NCBI GenBank assembly: GCA_037367355.1
Contig: CM074705.1
Span: forward strand, 1,798,001 to 1,862,000
DNA length: 64,000 bases
Source of the DNA: Neoscytalidium dimidiatum
Taxonomy: Eukaryota; Ascomycota; Dothideomycetes; Botryosphaeriales; Botryosphaeriaceae
Reading direction: 5' to 3'
A program made the translations under genes and the position numbers. This document shows positions 20,701 through 33,280 of the stretch, piece by piece (positions within the stretch are counted from its first letter, which is position 1; each line of letters opens with the position of its first letter). Below the pieces are notes generated by a model. The model did no database searches. It saw only the letters and a list, made by a program, of their open reading frames with translations, and was not told where the DNA came from.

Positions 20701-23700
20701 AAGGTGGTAAACTGGGAGTGGATGGAGGTACGTACTCCGTAGTAAGATTCCAAGATACAGTTGGTTTGCCCTGAGAAGCTGGGAGGTGAGATAGCGCTCT
20801 GTGTGCAAGTGACACAACGTTGAGCCCAATACGCAGATGGCAGTCGCTAGACGTGTCGACGACAGCGGTCATGTCCAGGATCATTGGCCGAGATTTCATC
20901 CCTCGTTCATATCGGGCCGCTTCTCTAGGATCCTCCTGGGCTACCAGAGCGGGTTTCGATTTCTTCCGCCCAGTTTCTGTTTGGGCCCATTTTATGGACG
21001 GTGGAGTGGGCGCGCATGTACTGCAAATCCCTGAAGTTGAACCAACATCTAACGGCCGCCAAGCCTTAAGGTTAGGTAGGTGTGCGTTCGTGCCCAAGAT
21101 CCACGAGAAGTTGTTCATAAAAGAGATCTTGCCCTGTTCGTCAAAGCGATGTTGTACAACTCCGCCCGAATGTCCCTCTACGTGGAATTTGAGGCTCAAC
21201 ACTGCTAGACTCTGTGAACAGGCGTACACGATATTGTTACCCCAAGCAGGGTCGTTACCGGGCCTGTTGAGAATTAAGTTATTTTTCGGTGCACACAAAA
21301 TTGTCGTAGTACTTTTCTCTGGCGCCCAAAAGCCTCTAAGGGAGCCTTGTGTTTGAAATGAAGCCCGATTCCAAGGCCTGAAGGACGGGTCTAGTTTGAC
21401 AATAATATCTCTTTCTTCATCGTACTCCAGACGTTCGTGGTAGCGAGAAAAAACGAATGAATCCTCGTTGACAGGGCCAATTCGAGAAGGATCCAGGAAA
21501 AGGTAAAGAGGTGAGGGCTCGTCATCAACTGGATGACACGTGGTTGATGGCTTGTTCAGGAACGAAATACGACGGTACAGCGCGGAACATGCGGTCCCGC
21601 ATACCGGCAGATGTTCGTAAATCCCAGATATATCTTCATGGAAGTGCGCTGCATTACTTGCCGACATCGAAATGTGCATAGTCCGAGGGACCTTTTCGTC
21701 TTCGTAATCAATTAGTCCGTACAAAGCACGCCAGGACGAATTGGTCTCCGAGCTCGCCTCCTTGATGGAGACTGGGAAGATGTCGTTAAAAGGCACAAAC
21801 CATTCCCATTGCTCTGCCCAAGTGGTCGAGGTTGAACCTTTTCCAAAATCGAAGGCTTCCGGCATGTTGGCCCTCGCAACAGGTGATTGCAGCATTATTC
21901 GTAGAGGATCATTTCCAGCCAGATTCGCAGGAGTTTTGACCCAGAGGCGCCACTCCGCTTTTCGAGCAATCTCAAGTTGAAGGACCGCTTTGGAAGACTC
22001 GTAACGTATAGCCCATTTTGAGGTGCGCTTGAAATGTTGGAACTTGAATAGTTCGTTGAAAGCTCCTGCTACCGCGTCGAAGTAAGGTTTGCTGCAGTTA
22101 GGTGCAAGTTGGCAGCCCTCTAAAAGCTCCGACATATCTGCTTTGGTGGTAAGATACAAGGAAGCAGGAAAGACGCGTTTCCAGCGTAGCTCAAACTCAT
22201 GGGCCGTAAGCGTTCGCTTGAACAAGTTGGTCGAGTAAAGATGAGCAGGCTTGCTCTTACATCCGGCACACACAGTGTGTGCACATTTCTTACAGACTAG
22301 AACCTCCTTGTCCGTAGTTCCGAACTGACCTTCACAACGGCAGAGCCGAATGCTCTGAGAAGCATCTTCGCAAAGATGATAAAGAGAAAGGTTCTTTAAT
22401 GGGTCGATATCTTGCTCTGAAGTCTGCTGCAGTAACTTTTCGCCGCATATGGTAGTTCCTTTGTGCAATATTGTGGTTATGGGCTCGGGATGCGGAGTGT
22501 GTTGCTTGAGCATTTGCGGAGCCACAATCAAGGCAGCTAACTGTGCTACACCCACAACTGTAGAACTCATTGCATTCCCTGCCAGATCCTGCAGTTCTCG
22601 CAGCGTCTCGATCGTAAAGGAGATCTTATCCAAAGGAAGCCCTTGGAGAGCCAGGGTCTCGTAAGGTGTCAATGGGCCTCCACGATCTGTGAGGAAGAAG
22701 ATCCCGGATGGTGTGATGCAAGAACAGATTCCAAACGGCATTTCCTGTGCAAATCGATCAACGTTTTGGCTTAGCTCCATGATTGATGTCTTGTACATGA
22801 TATCGTAGCCACGAATTCCAGCACTGTGATTGTCTTTGGCGACGCGTAGGAACCGGATTTCAATGCAATCCCAGACGCGCTCCACTTGCTTCGCTAACCA
22901 TTTTTTGTGTGCATGCTCGAAAGCAAGACAGGTGCCGTTGTCAATCCAATTGGTGATAGGACGCTGGGTTCCGAGGCGATCATCTCTTCGTACCCTCTGA
23001 TGACGTTGTCGACAGGCGTCCCAATTCACGGTCCGCTCTCTACCATCGTGCCGTGACTGAGCAGATAGTTGCGCATTGAAATGATACACACGATGGTCAT
23101 CTGCAGGGAGTAGGAAAGCCGACGCTGGTGCACTTGCACGTCGTCTGAAGTCCATCATCACTTTCTTCCACTGTAACACAGCCGCAGTAGCGTCGCCTGG
23201 AAACTGCTCCTCGTGGATGCAGACCATGTATCCGCGATTACGTGTATGCGGAATGTAGTAATCTTTGGTGTCCGCCTTCACCCAGTCGGCCGCATAGCCC
23301 ACCTTTTTCGCTCGCTCTATACATTTCGGCCAGGGAGCACCCATTACGTTTTCTAGGATAATCAGCTTCGGCTTCCATTTCTTCGCGTAACTCAAGATAG
23401 CCTCAAGCGTGTCCCTAGATTCGCCTTTCTCATTCAAGGTCTTCCCCTTGTTGTTAAGGGCCGAGAAGTCGACACAGGAGAAGCCCGCAACCAGTAAGTG
23501 AATATTTCCTGGGATTGGGACCTTGGCCCCGTAGACGTTGGTAGCGCCTGCCTCGAAAGCGTCTTCTTTGGTGAGTTCGCGAATATCACGGAAGATGATG
23601 GGAGGATGGAAATTCCTCTCGATGTATGCCTGCTTTTTTGGAACGATCTCAGCGCTGAATACGTGTCTCAAGCGCAAAGGTGCAGCACCAAACTGTTCTA

Positions 23701-24658
23701 GAGCCTCGGCGACGAGCTGGAGCGCCAGGAGGGGACTCTCGGTGCCTGAGCACATCGTGGCGATACGAAGTTCTTGGCCTGAAAGCGCTTGCAACGTCTT
23801 GTGCAATCCTTTTCTGAGGGCCTTTTCCGTAATGTCACGGAATATTTCGTGGATGTTAGACAGAGGTGGAAGACTAATATCGATGCCGCGATCTATAGCA
23901 GATCTCTTGCCTCTTCCATTGCTGCTACTCTTCCTTCGGCCCTGCGATGCGTGGTCTGTCGCAGGTATCTTGGGTTCCTCTACGCCCATGGAATCTGTAT
24001 CTTCGTCCATAACTTCGAGTTCATCAAGACTGGGGTCGGATTCTGGCTCCGAGCTTGTGATTGCGATTGGATCTTTCTCATACTCATCGGCGTCTAAAGC
24101 GCAAGGTACTTCTTCGTAGTCACTGTCCTCCGCTTTTCGATAGTCGTCCTCCGAAGAGATCTCGGGATTGTCGTCTGAGGAGACAAGCAATGGCTCAGCG
24201 TACGAGACACGTCTGTTACAAGTCCTTCGGGGTAGCGGGCGGACTGCTCGTGCTGTTTCATCGGACGAAGACTCTTGCGGCGTGGGAAGAGCTACGGGTG
24301 CTAGCTCCTGCTCGAACGTGACAGCACTGGATTTGAGCCTCTTCGGCCTAACCGGGACTATGGGGACACTTTAGTATAAGAGTCTCTATTCTTGTCGAAA
24401 CTTGAGCACAAGTGATTGGGTTTGTAACGATAGGCGCGTAGGTGAATACAGCTGCAATAAAGATGTGAGCTCAAACTTACTAGCGACATGTGAAAATATG
24501 CCAATTGGACGTTTCTTCGGCCTTGCAACAATGTCGTTTTCGACAACAGCTAGCTCGTCCCCGCTAGATTCTGCTGTGGCTGGAGACATGCCGGAGGAAG
24601 ATGGCGCTGCACTGCAGCGGTGTGCACGCGTCAAATATAAACGAATATCTCGGGACAT
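17796..24658 (-). CDS. DNMT5: DNMT5-type DNA methyltransferase-SNF2 ATPase-RING fusion
   Basis: Three exons (24658-24481, 24357-18300, 18240-17796) give 2226 residues; both introns have GTAAGT donors. The acidic N-terminus leads to a C5-cytosine methyltransferase: SAM motif TMCSGTESP (about 260), catalytic motif AGFSCVDFSALN with Cys354, ILENV (about 393) and RNRGYM (about 432), then ELQDLAGNAMSSTVVG. A Cys-rich zinc module (CRCEG, then VCKKCAHTVCAGCKS) follows. The SNF2 ATPase has DQVSYGKT (about 1357), LIIDEFHY (about 1588) and SGTP. A RING-like segment (GCGHVVCQACL, about 1938) precedes the helicase C-terminal lobe with QSIGRARRYGQKRP. This order is that of the DNMT5 family, ATP-dependent CpG maintenance methyltransferases characterised in Cryptococcus. 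No catalytic element is missing. ATG 24589 is an alternative start. Confidence 0.93.
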
Positions 24659-25745
24659 TGCTGACGACGAAATCAGTGACTTGGACTGTTGACAGAGTGC
24701 TTCAGCACATGACAGAGGAGCCGCTTGTTGGTGCAGAGCAACAAGACCAATGGCATGGTGTGCGTTGTGGTTTGCGCAGCTAAGAAAAGACGCGTCGTTG
24801 CGAACAGAAGCTGGCGGAAGACGCGACGCGTTCCTGCCACCTGCCCTGCGTTGGAGTGGGGTCCAAGCGTTTCGGCGAACGAGGCGGGCCGCACCGCCGC
24901 ATAGCGGAGACGTGGGTGAGCCTTGATGAGAGGCATGGCAAAGGCACCTAGTGCTTGTGCAGTCAGATGTCACACGCGCGCATCTAAACGGTCGCGGCGT
25001 TGAAACACCTTCAATCCTGAAGATGGCCTGTCTCGTGCAAGCGTAGGGTTGAGATGCCGAACTCCGAGCTGGGAGCTGGCGGTAGCGAATTGAAGGGATA
25101 GCGGGCCCCGACCCCGCCAGGCAGGTGCCATCTCCCACGCTTCCTCTTCTCAGATATACGCCAGTCAACTTTGAGCTTGGGACGGAGAGAAGTGACGTCA
25201 GGATTCCATCAGGCAAGCTGGGAAAGTTTAGGCTCGCATACGCAACGATGGCCAGGGCGGCCTGTGAGTCAGGCCATGTGACATCTGCATACATGCCAGG
25301 GATACCCAAAGAGAGTAAGTAATTGCATGTTGCTCAGCACTTTGCACACAAGACGCGCGTAAATGGATGCTGCTTCTTGGAGCATGATCTCCAGAACGTG
25401 ACAGCATCTAGTGTAGCATACCGCAAGGGCGCAATCAAGTTTTGGTGGATCCTATGGAATCAAATAGCGAGCTCAGAGCACTCCAGGCCCAAGGTGGGCA
25501 CGTTCTGTGGTAGTGTCACTACGAACTACCTTTAATTGGCTTTTCCATCATATAGCGATTTGGGATCGATACATTAGTGAGCAAAAACGTGATCAGAAGC
25601 TCGACATCAAGTGAAATTACATCTTATTAGGATTGCATCATGAAGCATATTGTCAGGGCCTGTCAGGTAGCTTTGGTAATTTCTTTGACCGAGAAAAATA
25701 ACACAGACCCACTGGCCACATGCGGTGCGTGTGCCGACTTCGAGG
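24659..25745. other. Promoter region of the DNMT5-like gene
   Basis: No supported gene. The minus-strand frame that contains DNMT5 exon 1 stays open back to 25309 but shows no conserved sequence there. Confidence 0.5.
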
Positions 25746-26530
25746 TTAGCCTAGAACCTTATCCGCTGCGGAGACTTCTCTCGTCGTTAGTATCAATTAT
25801 TCAGCTGAAGCCACAGGCAAAAGACATACCATTAACCCCGGTGTTGTCGGGCTCGACGTGGACTTCTTTGACCTTGCCATCTTGGACAACCAGAGCGTAT
25901 CGCTTGCTGCGTTCATTGCCAAAGATAGCACGACTGTCGAAGGACAGATCTAGAGCCTTGGTAAAGGTGCCGGCAGGGTCGGCAATGAAACGGATCTGAG
26001 ATGGCATTAGTAGAAGAGCCAGACAGGACGACGCAGGCCTGATTCATACGCCACTCTTTCCAGCAGGATCAAGAACATCGCCCCACGCTTTCATTCTGAT
26101 TCGGCTAGTCAGTACGACACTGCTGAAGATTCAGCTGAAAGACAGCAACAACAGCCTTACACGAAGGGATCATTAACTGAAACAACAAAGACCTGGCCGG
26201 CACTTGCGAGCTTGGGATGAGAGATGTATCCCGGGATGTGGCTCGAGGAACACGCAGGGCTGTACGCAGCCGGCACGCCAATGATCTAGCGACCGCAATT
26301 GAAGGCGTCAGTCAACAGCGGACGAAGATTAGCGGAGGGAGACACACAAGTCCCTTGCCTTTCAACTCCTTGGCGATACTGATCTTATTGCCGGGGCTGG
26401 CCTCCATCAGCTCGACATCGGGAACAGCATCACCCACGCGCACGGCGGCGCGCGCAGAGGCGTGGAAGGCGGCGGCGGGCGCGCGCGCAAGGCGCGGGAG
26501 GGCGGCTGGAATACGACGGGCAGCAAGCAT
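25746..26530 (-). CDS. Mitochondrial-type 1-Cys/atypical peroxiredoxin (Prx5/AhpE-like)
   Basis: Five exons (26530-26348, 26285-26161, 26095-26050, 25995-25830, 25777-25746) give 183 residues. It is a thiol peroxidase reducing hydrogen peroxide and alkyl hydroperoxides. Residues 1-28 (MLAARRIPAALPRLARAP...) are Arg/Ala-rich with no acids, as in a mitochondrial presequence. VGDAVPDVEL begins the thioredoxin-like fold. GVPAAYSPACSSSHIPGY holds the peroxidatic Cys73; ADPAGTFTKALDL and VEPDNTGVNEVSAADKVLG are the classical Prx5 C-terminal blocks. The final exon is only 32 nt and is placed by the CTAAC/AG signals and the family's C-terminus. It is divergent from SKN7, a known regulator of antioxidant genes. 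Confidence 0.92.
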
Positions 26531-27660
26531 CGTGTCGACTGGTGGCGTCGGTGTTGCGAGAGCGTGGACGTCACGCAGCGCTGGGGGCCACGGAGCGTGC
26601 TGCGCCGGGAGGGGACCACTGAAGCACTAAGCGAGCCAGCTGGCAGGCAGGCAGCGCAGCGCAGCGCGCCGAGGGAGGTGCCGCGCGGTGCAGGTGGGAC
26701 GCCGGAAGTCAGGACGCATGCCGCTGACAGCAGCGGACGACATACCTGGAAATTCGATTCAGAGACGGGCAACCTAAATGAAGATCGCAGGCCGTGGCGC
26801 CCGCCTGCAGCTCTCGGGAGCGCGGCCGCGAGGTGCTACGCCGCCTCACTGGGCGAATCGGCGGCCTGCAGGTCGCCTCAGACTTTTCAGCATCGCCGGC
26901 GCGCTGGGCGATCAAATCAGGCGCGTGCAGCTTGGTCCAAGGTCCTTTCGACTGCCGCGCCGATCCCCTGGACGGCTGCCGTCGCCTTTTGGCCCGCGGT
27001 CGCGCAGTTCAGTTCAGTTCAGTTCAACTGTTCAAAACAAAGGCTCTCGCTCGACGCGCCTTCCCAGAACCAGCAGCGCTCTGCCCGATCAGCCGCCCGC
27101 CGCCTGCAGTGCGCTCCTCTCTCCTTCACGCTTCGCACGCCAAGGCCCCGCTGTGTCCCAGCCCGTCGAGTCCTCCCCGCGTCCCAAGCTCGCTCGCCAG
27201 AGAGCTGCCGCGAAGCTGAGGCCGTGTTCATCTGGTAGTGCACCTCTAGCACCGCCCGCCGCCCACCAATAGCTTGCGCCTTCATCCTCCGAGCCCACCT
27301 CATCCCTCTGAACGCCCGAATCCTCGCTCCTCAGTGCTGCATTCACCGGACGCATCGCCCGTCCCGCGCGCATCCCATCGCATCGTGACAGGCTTTGACC
27401 TCTCCAACCTTAAACCGACGAAGACGAGTCCCTGGCCGCCGGGCTCTTGACGTAAACGGCACCCCTGCCTGCGACGGCCCGTCTGCCGCAAAGACGAGAG
27501 TCGCGCCCGCCAACTCTCCTCCCCGACCCATCCAGTGCCATTGCTCTCGAGCAGCGAGGCCGCCCGAGCGTGTTGCCCTTCACGCTGGCCCACTTTGACT
27601 GTCGAAGCTGTGCTCCTCCATCCGCCGACGGCGCGCGACCGCAACTGAACCCGCGACATC
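26531..27660. other. Divergent promoter between peroxiredoxin and SKN7
   Basis: GC-rich 1.1-kb spacer without a gene. A (GTTCA)n repeat of four to five units lies at about 27006-27026. Confidence 0.6.
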
Positions 27661-29952
27661 ATGGACTCCACCAACACATCCAGCCAGGGAGGCACCGGAG
27701 GCGGAGGCGGTGGTTCCAGCAACTCGAGTGACTTCGTGAGTGGAATTTGCCTTCACGCGCCCCCGAACTTCTGCAATCCGCAACGCTAACCGCTGCACCA
27801 GGTTCGTAAGTTGTACAAGTACGTACTCCCTAGCCGATTTCTCTGCGTCAAGCAACTTGGCTGACCATTCCCGCAGGATGCTGGAAAACCCATCTGATGA
27901 GAGCGTCGTGAGATGGGGAAATGAAGGCGATAGCTTTGTCGTTTTGGAGGTACGCGCCCGCGATTTAGTCCGTAGCGCTAGAACTGACCCTGGCGCAGAA
28001 TGAAAAGTTCACCAAGCACATCCTCCCGAAGCATTTCAAGCACAGCAACTTCGCGAGTTTCGTCAGACAATTAAACAAGTATGATTTCCACAAAGTCCGG
28101 CACAATAATGAAGAAAATGGACAGTCACCATACGGCGCAGGAGTGAGTGGATCCGGTCGGTTTGGCGGAGCACGATGCTAACATCTCTGCCAGGCTTGGG
28201 AATTTAAACATCCGGATTTCAAGATGAACAACAAAGATGCTCTGGATAACATTCGAAGGAAGGCGCCCGCGCCAAGGAAGCCCAATACTAATCCCGAGGA
28301 TATGGTTATTCCGACGCAGCAGATGGACATGTTCAATACCCAGCTGATGGCAACGCAACAACAGTTGCAGCAGCTGCAAGAGCGCTATAACGAACTCAGT
28401 ATCCATCATTCTATGCTTCTCCAAGAGTTGATGGGAATGCAGAAGACTATTGTCAATCACGAGCACATCATGCAAAGCGTCATGAGTTTTCTCCACTCGG
28501 TTGATGCGCAACGACGAAGAGACAGCAGATTGGTTAATCCGTTTCCTGGAGATGGCGCTGGAGCACAGAATGGAAATATGGACCCTTCGAACCAGCAGAT
28601 GCCATCTATGGAAGATGATGCGCCGGCGTCACCTCTGCAACACGCTTCTAAGCTCCTCAGCGAAACAAACGCCGACGTTATGCTCAATCCTCGTAATCTG
28701 GAACATATGAACGAGCTAGCTATGCGCATGAATGGCACTCTCACCACGCCACCACCGGACATGCTTCGCAACGGAAACCGTCCAGCCAGTCGGGGCGCAG
28801 CGCCTCATTCCGCAAGCTCCTCAACCTCCATGCGTCTTGGTGACATCGACTCTCTTGTTTATCCTGTTGGTCAGAATAACGGTATCGATCCAATGTACAG
28901 CGAGCACATCAACAACATTCCATATCCGATGCCGACCACCAAGCCGGTTGAAAATAACGAAACTCGGTACCGGGCCCCTGAGCAGCGCAAGAAGAGTGCC
29001 CAAGTCGACCCTGGTTGGATCCGGCAACCCCAAATTCTACTCGTGGAAGACGATCATACGTGTCGGCGCATTGGAAGCAAGTTCTTGTATGCGTTCAATT
29101 GCGCTATTGACAGTGCTGTAAGTGTCCTGGATTTATTCAATTTATTCATTTTCATGTGACTAATTCGATAATCCCGATATTCAGCTGGATGGCCTGGAAG
29201 CCGTGAACAAAATGAATCAAGGCTCCAAGTATGACTTGGTCCTTATGGATATTATCATGCCAAATCTTGATGGAGTCTCAGCTTGCCATCTGATTCGACA
29301 ATTTGATTCTACCCCTATCATTGCAATGACTTCTAATATCCGTAGCGATGATATTTCCATGTACTTCCAGCATGGTAGGCCTGTATCATATCCCGTGTCC
29401 ACTCATATCTGTTAACACGTGCTAGGTATGAATGACGTTTTGCCTAAACCATTCACCAAGGAGGGGTTGCTGCAGATGCTCGAGAAACATCTTGCGCACC
29501 TAAAGAAGCCAGGCCACGGCATGGAGACCATGGTGCCACCAGCAGTACAGGCACCTCAACCTCTCCCGCAGAGCTCCAACAGGCCCTCACTCAAGGATGA
29601 AGACTCTCCTGCCAAGTCACCCACAACAGGCAGCAATTGGAATTCGCCGAGCCAACTCCCTGGCGTATCCCCTGTCGGGAGCAGCGTTACGGATGAATAT
29701 ATGAACACTGTCCCGGGCCATCCAGGTCCATACGGCGTTCCTCCCGGTGCCGCCCCGCTGCAAGCAGGCATGCAGTATAGCACCTCTCCACAAATGGCTA
29801 TGGGAGCGCGGCAGCAGGGTAATCAGCATCGGAGGCAAATATCAGAGATTTCCGGTGGGGACGACATGAACGCCCCAAACAAACGACAGCAGATGTATGC
29901 CAACCCACAGCTGCAGGCACAAGCCATGAATCAAATGCAAAGGCCACGGTAA
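27661..29952 (+). CDS. SKN7: Skn7-type transcription factor: HSF domain plus response-regulator receiver
   Basis: Seven exons (27661-27735, 27802-27818, 27877-27949, 27999-28142, 28194-29117, 29185-29374, 29426-29952) give 649 residues. The HSF-type DNA-binding domain (about 24-112) includes [34 protein letters not shown] and WEFKHPDF. A coiled coil (about 140-200) follows, then a receiver domain with LLVEDD, phospho-acceptor Asp433 in [17 protein letters not shown] and the Lys of LPKPFTK. The tail is Gln/Pro-rich. Skn7 is the nuclear output regulator of the HOG-type phosphorelay and acts in oxidative stress. Exon 2 is a 17-nt microexon inside the DNA-binding domain; skipping it would shift the frame. 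Confidence 0.96.
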
Positions 29953-30885
29953 CACTGAGCGCGGAACCCACCTTTACAAGAGTTCCTCGACATTTTAGGC
30001 GTAAGGAGTAGTTTTATGCTAGATGTTTCACGATGCATCTAGTATTTTTTTTTTCGTTTGGAACAAGCTTCATACTTCGAGTATGCCTATGCCTCTTTCG
30101 CTCCAAGAAGCGGCTCTGATGAAGACAGCCTCAGAAAGGAGTGGAAGCTTTGTCCGGCAGAGTCACAGGGCCTGCTACGGGAATGTCATGATATGGAGAA
30201 CCAAAACTTAGAGGAGGGATTGCAAATGTGCCGGATAAGGACCTCAGGCCGCCGGGAGCGGCCACATGGCTTAAGGCGTCAAACGGATCGGGCATTTCGG
30301 GGTCTTTGGCAAGCCCTTCCCATGGGAATAGGCGCCCATTGTACAATTTTGCCTTGCCCGTGCAGAGGCGGGCAATTCATGACAATTTGTTATTGACATT
30401 TTGCATGTGTAGCCTGCACCAGAGAAGCGGGTGTCTTGACGGGCTACGTGATCTGTACGAAAAGCATTGCATGCTAGGTACAGCAAGTTTAGCACATACG
30501 GAAGATTGAGCATCGCTCAGACATACCAAATAGAGACTGATATCTTTTCCGTGCGGATAATTGACACGACTCCCAAGATGCGGTTGCTTATGTATGATAT
30601 TTCGCGACTCGATTGGTCATTTGCTTTTGCCACCGAAGCCATCAAATGGCGACAAGAGAGCGCAGGGGTCTGCGGCAGGTGAGCAAGCAGTTGAGTGAGC
30701 TTGATTGCGCAGACGAGGATGGGAGTCGGTAGGAATCAGGCACAGGACGGGCATCCCCGCGCGGCGGGAAGCCGCACACCCAAATTCCGAGTCATGCACT
30801 GTGTCCCGCCGCTTTGAGTCAACCCGCGCTCTTGAAGAAAACACGACCGCGTCTTCACAACACCACACAGCGAACCTCGCACACC
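29953..30885. other. Intergenic, no gene seen
   Basis: SKN7 3' region, with a T-rich run at 30045-30055, and the GCD6 promoter. Frames of up to about 110 codons show no motif. Confidence 0.5.
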
Positions 30886-33280
30886 ATGGGTCCAAAGTCA
30901 AAGAAAGGCGCATCTAATGACAGGCAGCGATCCGCGGAAGAAGAAGTCGAGGATCCTCTTCAGGCCGTGGTGAGTACGAGCGCTGCAACGACCCTCCGCT
31001 GCGTCATACTAAGCTCGCCGTAGATACTTGCGGATCCTTTCGAGACGCGTTTCAACCCCTTCACTCTCGAACGTCCCAGGGTGCGTGTCTCTTGCCTTTC
31101 TTGATTTCCTTTCCATTGGCTGATCCCAGCCTGTGCTAGTGTCTCCTACCTCTTGCCAACACTCCGCTGATCGAATATACTTTCGAATTTCTCGCGAACG
31201 CTGGCGTCGAGGAGGTATTTGTATATTGTGGTGCCCACACAGACCTGGTTGAAGAATATATACAGTATGCCACGGATCGTCCCCCGCTAGGAAGACTTTA
31301 CGGAGATATCGCTAACGCGAAGCTCCAGGGATTCAAAATGGTACTCCCCATCGTCGCCATTCTCCAAGGTCGAGCTCGTCCGCTCAGCTTCCCACACGAT
31401 CGGTGATGCTATGCGCGATCTCGACCACCGCGGCTTCCTCGTTGGGGATTTCCTGATCGTTTATGGCGACGTAATCAGCAACTTGCCGCTCGAGTCGGCG
31501 CTAGCTGCACACAGGGCGAGGCGGGCGAAGGACAAGAATGCGATCATGACCATGGTGTTGAGAGAAGCTGGACCAGTACACCGGACCAAGGCGCAAGAAG
31601 CTCAGCCTGTCTTCGTCATAGATCCAACGAAAGACCGGTGCCTGCATTTCGAGCAGATGCACTCTCGCGAACATTCGGAAAAGCATTTTGTTAGTATCGC
31701 GCCGGACTTGTTAGCTGAGAACATGGAGCTAGAAGTCCGCACAGATCTGATTGACTGTGGTATCGACATTTGCACTCCTGATGTTCTGGCGCTGTGGAGC
31801 GACAACTTCGACTTCCAGGCTCCACGAAAAGGATTCCTGCACAGCGTATTAAAGGACTACGAATTGAACGGCAAAACTATACACACGCATATTGTGGGTG
31901 ACCATTATGCAGCGCGTGTACGGAATCTCCACGCATACGATTCGGTCAGTCAGGACGTCATCTCCAGGTGGGCATATCCGCTGTGTCCAGATAGCAACCT
32001 TCTTCGAGGTCAGACGTACAGGTTTCAAAAGGGGAACATATACAAGGAAGACGGCGTTATCCTAGCACGTTCTTGCATCATCAACCGAGGAACGGTCATC
32101 GGCAAGGACAGCAGCATCGGCGACGGTAGTGTTGTCTCGAATAGCATCATCGGCCGCATGTGCTACATCGGAAAGAACGTCACCATTGAAGGTGCCTACA
32201 TTTGGGATAATGCTGTTATCGGCGACGGCACGGTCATCAGGAAGGCCATCATTGCCAACGAGGCAAGTGTTGGCAAGAGGTGCAGTATCGAGCCTGGCGC
32301 GCTCATCTCATACGGCGTGCGGATAGCAGATGGAGTTGCGATAGATGGTTCGAGCCGGATCACCAGAGCAAAGAGCAGGAGACTAGAAGGTGAAGAAGTT
32401 GAAAGGGCAGAATCCGACTTCAAGGTAGTCGGCGAGAATGGAGATGGCATTGAATTTGTAGATGCGGAGGAGGAGGGTGCGGATGAGATTGTGGAGGGTC
32501 TCGTCCCAAAGAAGTCCAGTAAGTGCCCTCAACGACGAGGCATAAGGCTGATCACTAATTCTGTTCGAACCAGTCTACAACCTCGCGAACCTCTCGCTGT
32601 CCGCGGAATCGATTTCGACACTAAATTCTGAGTCGGATCTCTCAGAAGAGGGACTCCATCAAGAGCGATCTAGGGGCGGTAGCTTTGTCTCGATCAATTC
32701 TGATACCTCGAGTCATCATGCTGCCAATTTTGACCACGAAGCGGTTGACAGCCTGTTGGACTCGTTCCGCAAGGGTGATGATTCCGCAAACATTCAGCTG
32801 GAGCTGGCATCTCTCCGTATGACAACCAACGCATCGGAGCACCAAGTAAGACGCGCGCTTGTCATAGCTCTGGTGCGTCGAATTGCGGAAGTTGTTCAGT
32901 CCGGCCAGGGTATCAAGCAAGCCACGGATCAAGTGCTCAGCCCACACCCGAGCTTGATTTCACGAACAATGTTCGATAAGGATGCCTCAGACAAAGTCGA
33001 TCAAGTTGACTTCCTATTGCTACTGCAGGCAGATCTAACGCACCGCAATGATGGCGACAGCATTTTGCTTCACGCGTCGATGAAATTATTTGAAATGGAT
33101 GTGCTGGAGGAAGAGGCCTTCGAGCAATGGTGGGCGGACACCAAATCCAGCGAGACCGAGGCACTGCAAAAAGTGCGCGGAAAGACGCAACAGTTCATCG
33201 ACTTCTTGGCCCAGTCAGATGAAAGCAGCGAGGATGATGACGAGGACCAGGACGAGGACGAAGACGAGGATGACGAGTAG
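30886..33280 (+). CDS. GCD6: Translation initiation factor eIF2B epsilon subunit
   Basis: Five exons (30886-30969, 31024-31080, 31140-31264, 31329-32518, 32574-33280) give 720 residues. It is the catalytic subunit of the guanine-nucleotide exchange factor for eIF2 in the cytosol. The nucleotidyltransferase-like domain starts ILADPFETRFNPFTLERPR and CLLPLANTPLIEYTFEFL. VYGDVISN and IDCGIDICTPDVL follow. A left-handed beta-helix of hexapeptide repeats spans about residues 350-460 (VIGKDSSIGDGS, VTIEGAYIWDNAVIGDGT). The C-terminal W2/HEAT domain (about 560-700) carries the exchange activity and ends in FEQWW. An acidic Asp/Glu tail closes the protein. Exon 2 is only 57 nt with a GTGCGT donor. 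All parts of the family are present. Confidence 0.96.

Noticed and set aside
24659..25309. Extension of DNMT5 exon 1 upstream to 25309
   Set aside because: Open frame only; composition is not conserved-looking and ATG 24658 gives a compact start.
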